NCBI RefSeq assembly: GCF_001613005.1 | Contig: NZ_BDBN01000001.1 | Coordinates: 178,734-242,733, forward strand | Direction: 5' to 3' | Length of the DNA: 64,000 nucleotides | Origin: Nocardia nova NBRC 15556 | GTDB lineage: Bacteria > Actinomycetota > Actinomycetes > Mycobacteriales > Mycobacteriaceae | Shown here: positions 29,634-37,185 of the stretch, in pieces | Layout: the number at the start of each line of letters is the position of its first letter | Position numbering within the stretch: the first letter of the stretch is position 1 | The notes under the pieces: model-generated | Told to the model about the DNA's origin: nothing | The model's input: only the letters and a program-made list of their open reading frames with translations | Database searches by the model: none | Made by a program: the position numbers and the translations under genes

Positions 29634-30215
29634 TCACTCGGCGACAACCGGAGTCGATCGTCCCTTCCAGACCAGGAGCGCGGCCTGGGCGATGAAGAAG
29701 ACGCCGCCACCGGTTGCGTATACCGACAACACATCCAATGTCGGTGCGTCACCGAAACATTGGCCGATGTAGAACAGGCCCACCAGGAACGACAGGCCGC
29801 CGGCGATGAGCATCGGCCACTGTTTGCCGAGTTCGGGTCCGCGGCGGTACAGGCCGACGGCGACCTGGGCAGCACCGGAGAGGACCGCCCACGCGCCGAA
29901 GGTGGCGAGGGTTGGGCCTACGCCGCCGGTGATTGCGGCGGTACCGGCCGCGACGGCTGCCAGGGTGCTCAGGGCGGCGTTGAAGGCCGTTACCCGGCGT
30001 TCGGGGCCCGCATCGGTCCCCTTGTAGTCGATCAGCGACGAGACGGCGTCGATCAACGGGTACGCCGCCAGCAAGGCGACGGCGAGGGCATCGAGGGTTT
30101 CGTGTGCGGCGGCGAAGACGGCGGCCCATGCGAGGGCGAGCACGCCGCGGCTCACGTACAGGCGGATCAGTGCGGCGCGTTCGGTTTTCGCGGTAGCGAG
30201 GGTGGGGGTACTCAT
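29634..30215 (-). CDS. HdeD-like membrane protein (DUF308)
   Basis: A 193-aa integral membrane protein with about six helices, for example GVLALAWAAVFAAAHETLDA, TFGAWAVLSGAAQVAVGLYR and LIAGGLSFLVGLFYIGQCFG. The layout matches the HdeD/DUF308 family, linked to acid stress in enterobacteria but of unknown role in actinobacteria. ATG at 30215 with GAGGAG upstream. It is divergent from the hydrolase at 30422, and the shared spacer carries a 33-bp inverted repeat that may regulate both. Confidence 0.75.
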   Translation of the reverse strand: MSTPTLATAKTERAALIRLYVSRGVLALAWAAVFAAAHETLDALAVALLAAYPLIDAVSSLIDYKGTDAGPERRVTAFNAALSTLAAVAAGTAAITGGVGPTLATFGAWAVLSGAAQVAVGLYRRGPELGKQWPMLIAGGLSFLVGLFYIGQCFGDAPTLDVLSVYATGGGVFFIAQAALLVWKGRSTPVVAE

Positions 30216-30272
30216 CGGATTCTCCTCGGTTGGAACGACAGAACTCACTGTCGTCCGGGAATCCGGCGGCGA

Positions 30273-30353
30273 CATCCGTCGCATGACGCTGATGACGACG
30301 TAATCGCGGGGGCCGGGGCTGATTACGTCGCCGACAGCGTCATCCGACGGATG
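30273..30353. promoter_or_regulatory. 33-bp imperfect inverted repeat in a divergent promoter region
   Basis: Arms 30273-30305 and 30321-30353 are 29/33 identical after reverse complementing. Each begins CATCCGTCG, contains ATGACGCTG and ends CGACGTAATC. The 15-base loop is G-rich. The arms flank the midpoint between the HdeD-like and hydrolase genes, consistent with mirrored promoters or operators, or a cruciform. Confidence 0.65.
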
Positions 30354-30421
30354 CCTGGCTGCGGGCCGGCCACGCAGAGTGGATCGCATATCCGCACCAC
30401 TCGTTCGAAGGGCGTAATCAC

Positions 30422-31273
30422 ATGGTCGTAGTCGGACGTGGCCGCACGCGGCGGCGCGTTGTCCGGACGGTTTCGGCGGTCGCGGCGGTTGTCGTCGCGG
30501 GGAGTGTGGTCGTTGCCTGCGCTGCCGAAACGACATCCCAGGCCGGTCCCGGCGAGGATGCGCCGAAACCGACGATCGTGCTGGAGCACGGCGCGTTCGC
30601 GGACGCCTCCAGCTGGGACGGTGTCATAGAGAAGCTGCGCGCTGACCACTATCCCGTTGTCGCCGCGGCGAATCCGCTCCGCGGGCCCGCCGCGGACGCC
30701 ACCGGGTTGCGTGGCTTGATCAGCCATATCAACGGGCCGGTGATTCTGGTCGGGCATTCCTACGGCGGGTCGGTCATCAGTGCGGCGGGTGCCGGGAATG
30801 ATCAGGTCAAGGGCCTGGTCTATGTGGCGGCGTTCCTGCCGGCGACGGGGGAAACAGCACTGGGATTGACCAATCGGTTCCCAGGTTCCACCTTGCCGGG
30901 CACGCTCGATCCCGTGCCGATCACGAATATCGACGGCAGCACCGGCACAGACCTCTACATTCAGCAGGACAAGTTTCGTGACCAGTTCGCCGCCGACGTC
31001 GCCCCGGACCGCGCCGCCCTGATGGCGGCGACGCAGCGGCCGATCGCACAGTCCGCGCTCGAGGAGAAGGCCGCGGTCGCCGCGTGGACCGAGAAGCCCA
31101 GCTGGGATGTGATCACGACCGAGGACAAGAACATCCCGGTTGCGGCCCAGCGCTTCATGGCCGAACGCGCCCACGCCCATGTGACCGAGGTAGCCGCATC
31201 GCACTCTGTCGCGGTGTCCCAGCCCGATGTGGTGGCCGGGGTGATCGAACAGGCGGCCCGGGACTCCCACTGA
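30422..31273 (+). CDS. Exported alpha/beta hydrolase (probable lipoprotein)
   Basis: A 283-aa alpha/beta hydrolase of the EstC/methylesterase-like group: PTIVLEHGAFADASSWDGVI (oxyanion HG), nucleophile elbow VILVGHSYGGSVIS, and late His in EVAASHSVAVSQPDVV. The N-terminus has a twin-arginine-like basic stretch (RTRRRVVRTV), a hydrophobic segment and VVVACA, a plausible lipobox with Cys near residue 33. It probably acts on esters or lactones at the cell surface. The spacer shared with the HdeD-like gene carries a long inverted repeat. Confidence 0.85.
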   Translation: MVVVGRGRTRRRVVRTVSAVAAVVVAGSVVVACAAETTSQAGPGEDAPKPTIVLEHGAFADASSWDGVIEKLRADHYPVVAAANPLRGPAADATGLRGLISHINGPVILVGHSYGGSVISAAGAGNDQVKGLVYVAAFLPATGETALGLTNRFPGSTLPGTLDPVPITNIDGSTGTDLYIQQDKFRDQFAADVAPDRAALMAATQRPIAQSALEEKAAVAAWTEKPSWDVITTEDKNIPVAAQRFMAERAHAHVTEVAASHSVAVSQPDVVAGVIEQAARDSH

Positions 31274-31351
31274 GCGACGGTCGGCCGAGGCAGCCGGGAG
31301 CAGCCGGCCGGCTCGACCCGAGCGCCGCCCCTCGTCCGAGACCCGGATCGG

Positions 31352-32068
31352 TTACACCCGCCGCGCCTCCAGCAAGTGAACGGGAAGGCGCAGCCCACCG
31401 GTCTCGTCCACGTCTGGACGAAAACCCTTCGAGGCAAACAGTTTCCGGATCTCCTCCGGCGGATTCACTGCCTCGATGAACTCCGGTCTCAGGGTCGCGA
31501 TGTTCCAGTCCGGTGTGGTGAATTCGCTGCGTAGTTCGGGCTCGGACAGCGGGTAAGGCGCGTACAGCCGCGCGTGTTCCGTTGTGGCGAAGCTGAATTG
31601 GATCAGGCGGCCGCCCGGCTTCGTCACTCGGGCGAGGGCGGCGATGTGGGAGCGGCGCTGGGTGGGGGAGAGGCAGTGGAGGAGGGCGCTGCTCACCACC
31701 GTGTCGAAGTGGCTGTCGTAGCCCGCGAGGGTGGTCGCGTCGGCGACGGCGAAGGTGACGGGGAGATCGCGGCCCGCGGCGCGGCTGCGGGCCTGGTCGA
31801 TCGCGGTGGGGGCGATGTCGAGACCTGTCACTCGGTAGCCGAGTTCGGCGAGGTGGATGGCTGTGTCTCCCGGGCCGCAGCCGACGTCGAGCACCTCGCC
31901 GGTGATCCGGCCGGCGCGTTCCATGGCGGTGAGCAGCGGTTGCGGGCGGCCGATATCCCACGGTGGTTTCTCCAGTCGAAGGCCGGGGGCCAGGGCGGCG
32001 CCGCTGTAGAGCTGCTCGAAATCGACCGTCGTGGGATCGATTCCGGAGACGGAGAGGTCATCGGACAT
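31352..32068 (-). CDS. SAM-dependent methyltransferase (class I)
   Basis: A 238-aa methyltransferase with motif I EVLDVGCGPGDTAIHLAELG, motif II GLDIAPTAIDQARSRA, and FDTVVSSALLHCLSPTQRRS preceding ARVTKPGGRLIQFSF. The fold resembles small-molecule methyltransferases such as those acting on quinones, tellurite or drugs; the substrate is not predictable. ATG at 32068 with GGAGGAC upstream. It is divergent from the DoxX gene; a perfect ATATCGT inverted repeat sits between them. Confidence 0.87.
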   Translation of the reverse strand: MSDDLSVSGIDPTTVDFEQLYSGAALAPGLRLEKPPWDIGRPQPLLTAMERAGRITGEVLDVGCGPGDTAIHLAELGYRVTGLDIAPTAIDQARSRAAGRDLPVTFAVADATTLAGYDSHFDTVVSSALLHCLSPTQRRSHIAALARVTKPGGRLIQFSFATTEHARLYAPYPLSEPELRSEFTTPDWNIATLRPEFIEAVNPPEEIRKLFASKGFRPDVDETGGLRLPVHLLEARRV

Positions 32069-32136
32069 GTGCGGTCCTCCGCTCGGATGGGAGCGTCGCC
32101 GTGGCGACTGCTCGGCGTACGAATCCACTCTATCCC

Positions 32137-32156
32137 ATATCGTATGAAAACGATAT
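32137..32156. promoter_or_regulatory. Perfect inverted repeat between the methyltransferase and DoxX genes
   Basis: ATATCGTATGAAAACGATAT has perfect 7-bp arms ATATCGT/ACGATAT around a 6-base spacer, within an AT-rich patch unusual here. It lies 69 bp from one start and 42 bp from the other, where a TetR- or MarR-type dimer could control both. No regulator gene is adjacent. Confidence 0.55.
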
Positions 32157-32197
32157 AGTTGGGAAACCGTATTAATTGTCGACCGAGCGAGGCTCCG

Positions 32198-32578
32198 ATG
32201 TTCGTCGCCTATCTGACCGTCATGCTCGTCACCATCGCCGCCAACACCTTCTCCGGGGTCGCCGCCGTCACCCGATTCACCCCGGTCATGGCCACATTGG
32301 CGCCCGCGATGGAGACCGCCGGGATTCCGCAGTCCTGGCTCACCTTTCCGATCGGAACCTTGAAGCTCGCCGGTGCGGCCGGCCTGCTGCTGGGTGTGCT
32401 CGGGGTGCCGTATGTGGGTACGGCCGCCGCGATCGGCCTGGTGCTCTACTTCGTCTGCGCGGCCTATACCCACATCCGCGTCGCCGACTATGCGCAGACC
32501 TTCTATCTGGCCGTGGGGCTGTTCCTGCCTCTGGCCATCGCCTGCCTGGTGTTGCAGCTCGCGGACCAGCGCATCTGA
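32198..32578 (+). CDS. DoxX-family membrane protein
   Basis: A 126-aa four-helix membrane protein of the DoxX/DoxD type, with segments FVAYLTVMLVTIAANTFSGV, SWLTFPIGTLKLAGAAGLLL and VGTAAAIGLVLYFVCAAYTH. DoxX-like proteins are linked to redox stress in mycobacteria; the exact role is unknown. The ATG at 32198 follows GAGGCTCCG. A GC hairpin follows the stop. Confidence 0.82.
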   Translation: MFVAYLTVMLVTIAANTFSGVAAVTRFTPVMATLAPAMETAGIPQSWLTFPIGTLKLAGAAGLLLGVLGVPYVGTAAAIGLVLYFVCAAYTHIRVADYAQTFYLAVGLFLPLAIACLVLQLADQRI

Positions 32579-32588
32579 CGCGGAGGGC

Positions 32589-32607
32589 CCCGGTCACGCG
32601 GACCGGG
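32589..32607 (+). terminator. Hairpin after the DoxX gene
   Basis: CCCGGTC-ACGCG-GACCGGG, a perfect 7-bp GC stem 10 bases after the DoxX stop, without a U-tract. Plausible intrinsic terminator of the GC-rich actinobacterial type. Confidence 0.5.
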
Positions 32608-32630
32608 TCCGTGGCCCGGCGGTGAACTGA

Positions 32631-32688
32631 TCGTGCAAACCGCGCCCGATCGCGCGGTTTTCTCGCATTCTCGCCGAGGTTTGCACGA
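32631..32688 (+). repeat. 58-bp palindromic dispersed repeat, copy B
   Basis: Perfect 11-bp inverted ends TCGTGCAAACC/GGTTTGCACGA. The left arm can instead form an inner 9-bp hairpin AAACCGCGC/GCGCGGTTT, so two mutually exclusive folds exist. Same length as copy A at 28485, in the convergent spacer between DoxX and the acyl-CoA dehydrogenase gene. Confidence 0.78.
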
Positions 32689-32726
32689 AAAGTTCGGTGC
32701 CGAAGCCGGGCGCAACGGATCCCAGT

Positions 32727-32750
32727 CCCCTGCCGGTGGTGCGGCAGGGG
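32727..32750 (-). terminator. Hairpin after the acyl-CoA dehydrogenase gene
   Basis: CCCCTGCCG-GTGGTG-CGGCAGGGG, a perfect 9-bp stem, 8 bases past the stop of the minus-strand gene. Confidence 0.6.
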
Positions 32751-32758
32751 CCTGCGGG

Positions 32759-33976
32759 TCACGCGTTCAACAGGCCCTTCGCGATGTGCGTGACCTGGAT
32801 TTCGTTGCTGCCGGCGTAGATCATCAGCGACTTCGCGTCGCGGGCAAGCTGTTCCACCTTGTACTCGGACATGTAGCCGTTGCCGCCGAACAGCTGGACG
32901 GCCTCCATGGCGACCTCGGTGGCGGCGCGGGAGGAGTAGAGCTTCATGGCGGACGCTTCGGCGAGAGAGACGGATTCGCCGGCCGCGGTGCGTTCGATGG
33001 CGTTGAAGACCATGTTCTGCACGTTGATCCGGGCGACTTCCATCTCGGCGAGCTTGAGCTGGATGAGTTGGAAGTGGCCGATCTCCTTGCCCCACAGCGT
33101 GCGCGATTTCGCGTAATCGACACAGAGCCGGTGACATTCGTTGATGATGCCCAGCGCCAGGGAGGCGATGCCGATGCGTTCGGCGGCGAAGGATTCCTTG
33201 GCGCTGTCCTTGCCGTCGCCTTTGGCGGGATTCTCGGTTTCGCCGAGCAGGCGGTCGGGCGTCAGGCGGACGTTGTCGAAGACCAATTCGCCGGTGGGGG
33301 ACGAATTCATGCCCATCTTCTTGAACGGCGCGCTCTGCACGAAACCGGGCATGCCCTTGTCGAGGACGAAGGTCAGCACCTTGCGGTCGCGGCGATCGGT
33401 GCCGTCCTCCTCGTCGAGTTTGGCGTAGACGACGGTCACGTCGGCGTACGGGCCGTTGGTGATGAAGGTCTTGCGGCCGTTGAGGATGTAGTCCTCGCCG
33501 TCGCGGCGGACGTAGGACTTCATACCGCCGAATGCGTCGGAGCCGGAATCGGGTTCGGTGATCGCCCAGGCGCCGACCTTCTCGAACGTCACCAGCTCGG
33601 GCAGCCAGCGCTTCTTCTGCGCGAGGGTGCCGCGGCTGCGAATGGTGCCGACGGCCAGGCCGAGGCTCACGCCCATCGACGCGACGAGGCCCAGGCTCAC
33701 TCCGGCCAGCTCGCTGTTGAGGATGACGCCCATACTGCCGGAACCGCTGAAACCGCCGGACTTCCCCGGCGTTCCGGCTTCCTCGCGGGCCAGCGATTTC
33801 GCCAGCCCCTCGCGCGCCATCTCGTCGAGGCCGAAGGTGGCATAGAGCTTGCGGATGATGTCGAACGGCGGCAGTGCCCCGCTTTCGAGCCGGTCGACAT
33901 GCGGTTCGATCTCCTTCTTGATGAAGCCGCGCACGGCGTCGCGAAGCATCAGATCTTCGTCGGACCACTTGTACAT
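32759..33976 (-). CDS. Acyl-CoA dehydrogenase (FadE-type)
   Basis: A 405-aa flavoprotein that introduces the alpha-beta double bond in acyl-CoA. The FAD/substrate signature is KVGAWAITEPDSGSDAFGGM, with YILNGRKTFITNGPYADVTV, AAERIGIASLALGIINECHR and the C-terminal QLFGGNGYMSEYKVEQLARD and IYAGSNEIQVTHIAKGLL. ATG at 33976 with GGGAG nine bases upstream. A palindrome matching the KstR consensus lies 43 bp upstream, and a P450 is divergently transcribed. A role in sterol or fatty-acid catabolism is likely; the substrate is unknown. Confidence 0.93.
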   Translation of the reverse strand: MYKWSDEDLMLRDAVRGFIKKEIEPHVDRLESGALPPFDIIRKLYATFGLDEMAREGLAKSLAREEAGTPGKSGGFSGSGSMGVILNSELAGVSLGLVASMGVSLGLAVGTIRSRGTLAQKKRWLPELVTFEKVGAWAITEPDSGSDAFGGMKSYVRRDGEDYILNGRKTFITNGPYADVTVVYAKLDEEDGTDRRDRKVLTFVLDKGMPGFVQSAPFKKMGMNSSPTGELVFDNVRLTPDRLLGETENPAKGDGKDSAKESFAAERIGIASLALGIINECHRLCVDYAKSRTLWGKEIGHFQLIQLKLAEMEVARINVQNMVFNAIERTAAGESVSLAEASAMKLYSSRAATEVAMEAVQLFGGNGYMSEYKVEQLARDAKSLMIYAGSNEIQVTHIAKGLLNA

Positions 33977-34018
33977 GTCGTCAACTCCCGAGTATCGCCG
34001 GAACGGTCGTCTCGAATA

Positions 34019-34032
34019 TAGAACACGTTCTA
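34019..34032. promoter_or_regulatory. KstR-like palindrome
   Basis: TAGAACACGTTCTA is a perfect 14-bp palindrome and fits the KstR consensus TnnAACnnGTTnnA exactly. It lies 43 bp before the acyl-CoA dehydrogenase ATG and 172 bp before the P450 start, so control of the dehydrogenase is most likely. Other FadR/TetR-type lipid regulators use similar sites. Confidence 0.65.
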
Positions 34033-34203
34033 ATTCGGAAGTGCCGCCGCGTCGTCGCGCGCGACCCGAGCCGAAGGGAATCGACTCTCCCCACCGGTGG
34101 TGCTCGACCGGCTCCCGCGGCACCGCGATTCTGAGATGATCTCGCGGGCAACAGGTCTCATCCCTCGCGTGCGCAGGCACGTCGACAGTCGAAGGGTTCC
34201 GTG

Positions 34204-35421
34204 ATGACGAACCGACCTGCTTTTCCCGATGCGAACGAACGCCCCCTCGATACCTGCCTACGCCTACGCAAGACCGCTCCGGTGGTCGAAGTCGACTTCC
34301 CCGGCGGGGTTCCGGCCTACCTCGCGCTCTCCCATCGGGCGGTCGAGGAGATCCTCGCCGGCGACAACAAGACCTTCGCCCGGGATCCGAAACACTGGCC
34401 CGCCCTCTACGACGGCTCGATCCCCGAGGACTGGCCGTTCCGGGCGATCGTGCAGGGCGATCATCTGTCGACCAAGGACGGTGCGGACCATCGGCGACTG
34501 CGCGGCCTGGTCGGGAAGGGATTCACTCCGGCTCGGGTACGGGATCTGGAGCCGCGGATCCAGGCGATCATCGACGGCCTGCTCGACGGTGTGGCGGCCG
34601 CGGGGGATCCGGTCGATCTGGTGCCGGCGTTCTGCGACGCGCTGCCGATGGCGGTGATCAGCGAGCTGTTCGGCGTACCGGAATCGGAGCGGGCGCAGCT
34701 GCGGCAGTGGACGTTGACCTCACTGTCACAAGAGATTTCGGCCGAGGAGGCGTTCTCGACGCAGGTGGCGCTGCGCGGCTATCTCTACGAGTTGGTCGAG
34801 CGCAAGCAGCGCGAGCCCGGTGACGATCTGACCTCCGATCTCGTCCGGGCGCGGGACGAGGGCGATCGGCTCACCACGGACGAACTGGTCGCCATTCTGT
34901 GGCTGATGTTGATCGCCGGCCACGAAACCACCGTCTACCTGATCGGGAACGCGGTCGTCGCGCTGGGACGGCATCCCGACCAGCTGGCCCTGGTGAAGGC
35001 GGAGGATCGGTGGGCCGACGTCGTAGAGGAAACGCTGCGCTACCGGCACTCGGTGATGATGACGAGTTTCCGATTCACGCTGCAGGACGTGACGATCGAC
35101 GGGGTTCCGATTCCGAAGGGCAAGGCGGTCGGCGTCGTCTACCAAGCCACCGGAGTGGACACCGCGCAGCACGGTGAGACCGCCGACGAATTCGACATCA
35201 CCCGCCCGCCGCGGCCGCACCTCGGATTCGGGCACGGACCGCGCTACTGCATCGGCGCACCGCTGGCCCGGCTGGAGGGCCGGCTCGGGCTGGCGAGCCT
35301 GTACCGGCGGTTCCCGGACCTGAGTCTCGCCGTGGATCCCGCCGAAATCCCTTATACGCCTTCGTTCTTCACCGTGGGGCCGGTGTCGATACCGGTTCGT
35401 CCCGGCGCCGATCGCGGCTGA
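34204..35421 (+). CDS. Cytochrome P450
   Basis: A 405-aa soluble bacterial P450. The I-helix oxygen-binding motif is LMLIAGHETTVYLIGNAVVA, the K-helix ExxR is in VVEETLRYRHSVM, and the heme-binding loop FGHGPRYCIGAPLARLEGR has the ligand Cys. No reductase or ferredoxin gene adjoins it. ATG at 34204 is preferred; an in-frame GTG is one codon before. It is divergent from an acyl-CoA dehydrogenase, a pairing that suggests lipid or sterol side-chain oxidation. A strong terminator follows. Confidence 0.95.
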   Translation: MTNRPAFPDANERPLDTCLRLRKTAPVVEVDFPGGVPAYLALSHRAVEEILAGDNKTFARDPKHWPALYDGSIPEDWPFRAIVQGDHLSTKDGADHRRLRGLVGKGFTPARVRDLEPRIQAIIDGLLDGVAAAGDPVDLVPAFCDALPMAVISELFGVPESERAQLRQWTLTSLSQEISAEEAFSTQVALRGYLYELVERKQREPGDDLTSDLVRARDEGDRLTTDELVAILWLMLIAGHETTVYLIGNAVVALGRHPDQLALVKAEDRWADVVEETLRYRHSVMMTSFRFTLQDVTIDGVPIPKGKAVGVVYQATGVDTAQHGETADEFDITRPPRPHLGFGHGPRYCIGAPLARLEGRLGLASLYRRFPDLSLAVDPAEIPYTPSFFTVGPVSIPVRPGADRG

Positions 35422-35433
35422 GCCGACACGACG

Positions 35434-35464
35434 ACGCCCGCGAGACCGGTTGTCTCGCGGGCGT
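35434..35464. terminator. Bidirectional terminator between P450 and MFS genes
   Basis: A perfect 13-bp stem ACGCCCGCGAGAC/GTCTCGCGGGCGT with loop CGGTT, followed by TTC on the plus strand. It lies between the convergent stops at 35421 and 35477. Confidence 0.85.
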
Positions 35465-35476
35465 TTCGGGCCGTGG

Positions 35477-36946
35477 TCAGCCGCGGATCATCTCGGTGTC
35501 CTCGACATCCTCGGAGTCGAGGACGACCGCCTCCGAGGAGGCCGAGCGGTTGGGCAGCAGCACCGCCATCACGATGACGATCAGCGCCAGGCCGGCGGAT
35601 ATCCCGAAGGCCAGCCGCATACCCGACAGATGGGCGACGAGCGGTGCGATCCCGCGATCGGTGAGGGTGGTGGCGCGGGCGGTCATCACCGTGACCACCA
35701 GGGCGGTGCCGAACGCCGCGGCCACCTGCTGCAGGGTGCCGAGCATCGAGCTGCCGTGCGAGTACAGATGCTGCGGCAGCGCGCCGAGACCGAGGGTGAA
35801 GACCGGGGTGAAGGCCGCGGCCAGCGACACCATCAGCAGGATGTGCAGCGCCAGCAACTGCCAGTACGGCATGGTCAGCGAGATGCGGGTGAAGCCGGCC
35901 AGGGCCGCCGCGATGCCGACCGCACCCGGAATCACCAGCATGCGCCCGCCGAAGCGGTCGAACAGGCGCCCGATCGTCGGCCCCAGCAGACCCATCGCCA
36001 ATCCGCCCGGCATCACCAGCAGACCGGTTTCCAGCGGTGACAGCGACCGCAGGTTCTGCAGGTACAGCGGCAGCAGGATCATCGAGCCCATCATCGCCAG
36101 GAAGGCCACCGCCATCAGCACGAGTGCCTTGGTGTAGGTGCCGGACAACAGGATTCGCAGATCGAGCAGGGGAGATCCGGTGCGCTGGAGGTGGATCTGG
36201 CGGGCGGCGAACACCGCGATGAAGGCCACGCCGGCGGCGACGATCAGCGCCGGGATCACGATGTTGCCCACCTCGAACCGGCTGAGGCCGTAGACCAGGC
36301 TGCCGAAGCCGAGGGCCGCGAAAACAACACTGGCCCAATCGATCGCGCCGCTCTCGGGTTCGCCGACGTTCTCCAGTTTCCGCAGGCCGAAGAAGGTCAC
36401 CGCACCGGCGATGGGCAGCACCAGCAGGAAAAGCCAACGCCAGGAACCGATCTGGAGTACCAGGCCGGAGATGACCGGACCCATGGCCGGAGCGACCGAG
36501 ATGGCGAGGGTGACGTTACCCATGACCCGGCCGCGATCGTGTTCGGGCACCACGGTCATCAGGGTCGTCATGAGCAGCGGCATCATCACCGCGGTGCCAC
36601 CGGCCTGTACGACGCGACCGACGAGCAGCACCGCGAACGACGGCGCCGCGGCCGACAACAGGGTGCCGGCGAGGAACACGCCCATCGCGAGCGCATAGGC
36701 GCGGCGGGTGGTGACACGCTGCAGGAACCATCCGGTGACGGGGATGACGGCCGCCATGGTGAGCATGAACGCGGTCGACACCCACTGCGCGGACCGCTCG
36801 GTGACGTGCAGATCGGTCATCAGGCGGGGGATCGCGTTGATCATGATGGTCTCGTTGAGGATCACCACGAAGGTCGCGAGGACCAGCAGCCGGATCACCG
36901 CGGGGGTTCTTCGTCCGGCCGGGTGATGGACTGGTTCGGCGGGCAT
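35477..36946 (-). CDS. MFS drug/proton antiporter, DHA2 (14-TM) family
   Basis: A 489-aa major facilitator with 12-14 helices. Motif A-like FLQRVTTRRAYALAMGVFLA and the antiporter motif C region VAPAMGPVISGLVLQIGSWR are present. The DHA2 family includes EmrB-type multidrug exporters. ATG at 36946 is chosen for CCGGAGGTACAC immediately upstream; a longer frame to 37018 lacks such a site. The C-terminus is acidic (SEDVEDTEMIRG). The substrate is not predictable. Confidence 0.9.
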   Translation of the reverse strand: MPAEPVHHPAGRRTPAVIRLLVLATFVVILNETIMINAIPRLMTDLHVTERSAQWVSTAFMLTMAAVIPVTGWFLQRVTTRRAYALAMGVFLAGTLLSAAAPSFAVLLVGRVVQAGGTAVMMPLLMTTLMTVVPEHDRGRVMGNVTLAISVAPAMGPVISGLVLQIGSWRWLFLLVLPIAGAVTFFGLRKLENVGEPESGAIDWASVVFAALGFGSLVYGLSRFEVGNIVIPALIVAAGVAFIAVFAARQIHLQRTGSPLLDLRILLSGTYTKALVLMAVAFLAMMGSMILLPLYLQNLRSLSPLETGLLVMPGGLAMGLLGPTIGRLFDRFGGRMLVIPGAVGIAAALAGFTRISLTMPYWQLLALHILLMVSLAAAFTPVFTLGLGALPQHLYSHGSSMLGTLQQVAAAFGTALVVTVMTARATTLTDRGIAPLVAHLSGMRLAFGISAGLALIVIVMAVLLPNRSASSEAVVLDSEDVEDTEMIRG

Positions 36947-37069
36947 GTGTACCTCCGGGTGTTGCGACGCAGAATGTCCGACCGACGTCGAGCCACTCCT
37001 CTGTGCCTCGAACGCCACACCAGACCTGACGACCGTGACCCACTCAACTCATCGGTGCCGCGCAAGTAT

Positions 37070-37083
37070 TCCGGTGAACCGGA
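37070..37083. promoter_or_regulatory. Inverted repeat upstream of the MFS gene
   Basis: TCCGGTGAACCGGA has perfect 6-bp arms around GA, followed closely by CACGTG twice. It lies about 125 bp before the MFS ATG. Possible operator; no neighbouring regulator. Confidence 0.3.
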
Positions 37084-37185
37084 CACGTGAGCACGTGGTT
37101 TTTCGCGCCGAACCGCACTGATAGCCGCGAGAAACGACTGCTCACCTGCGCCTGTTCCGTGGGGCGCGCAGGGGAGAGACGCTCG

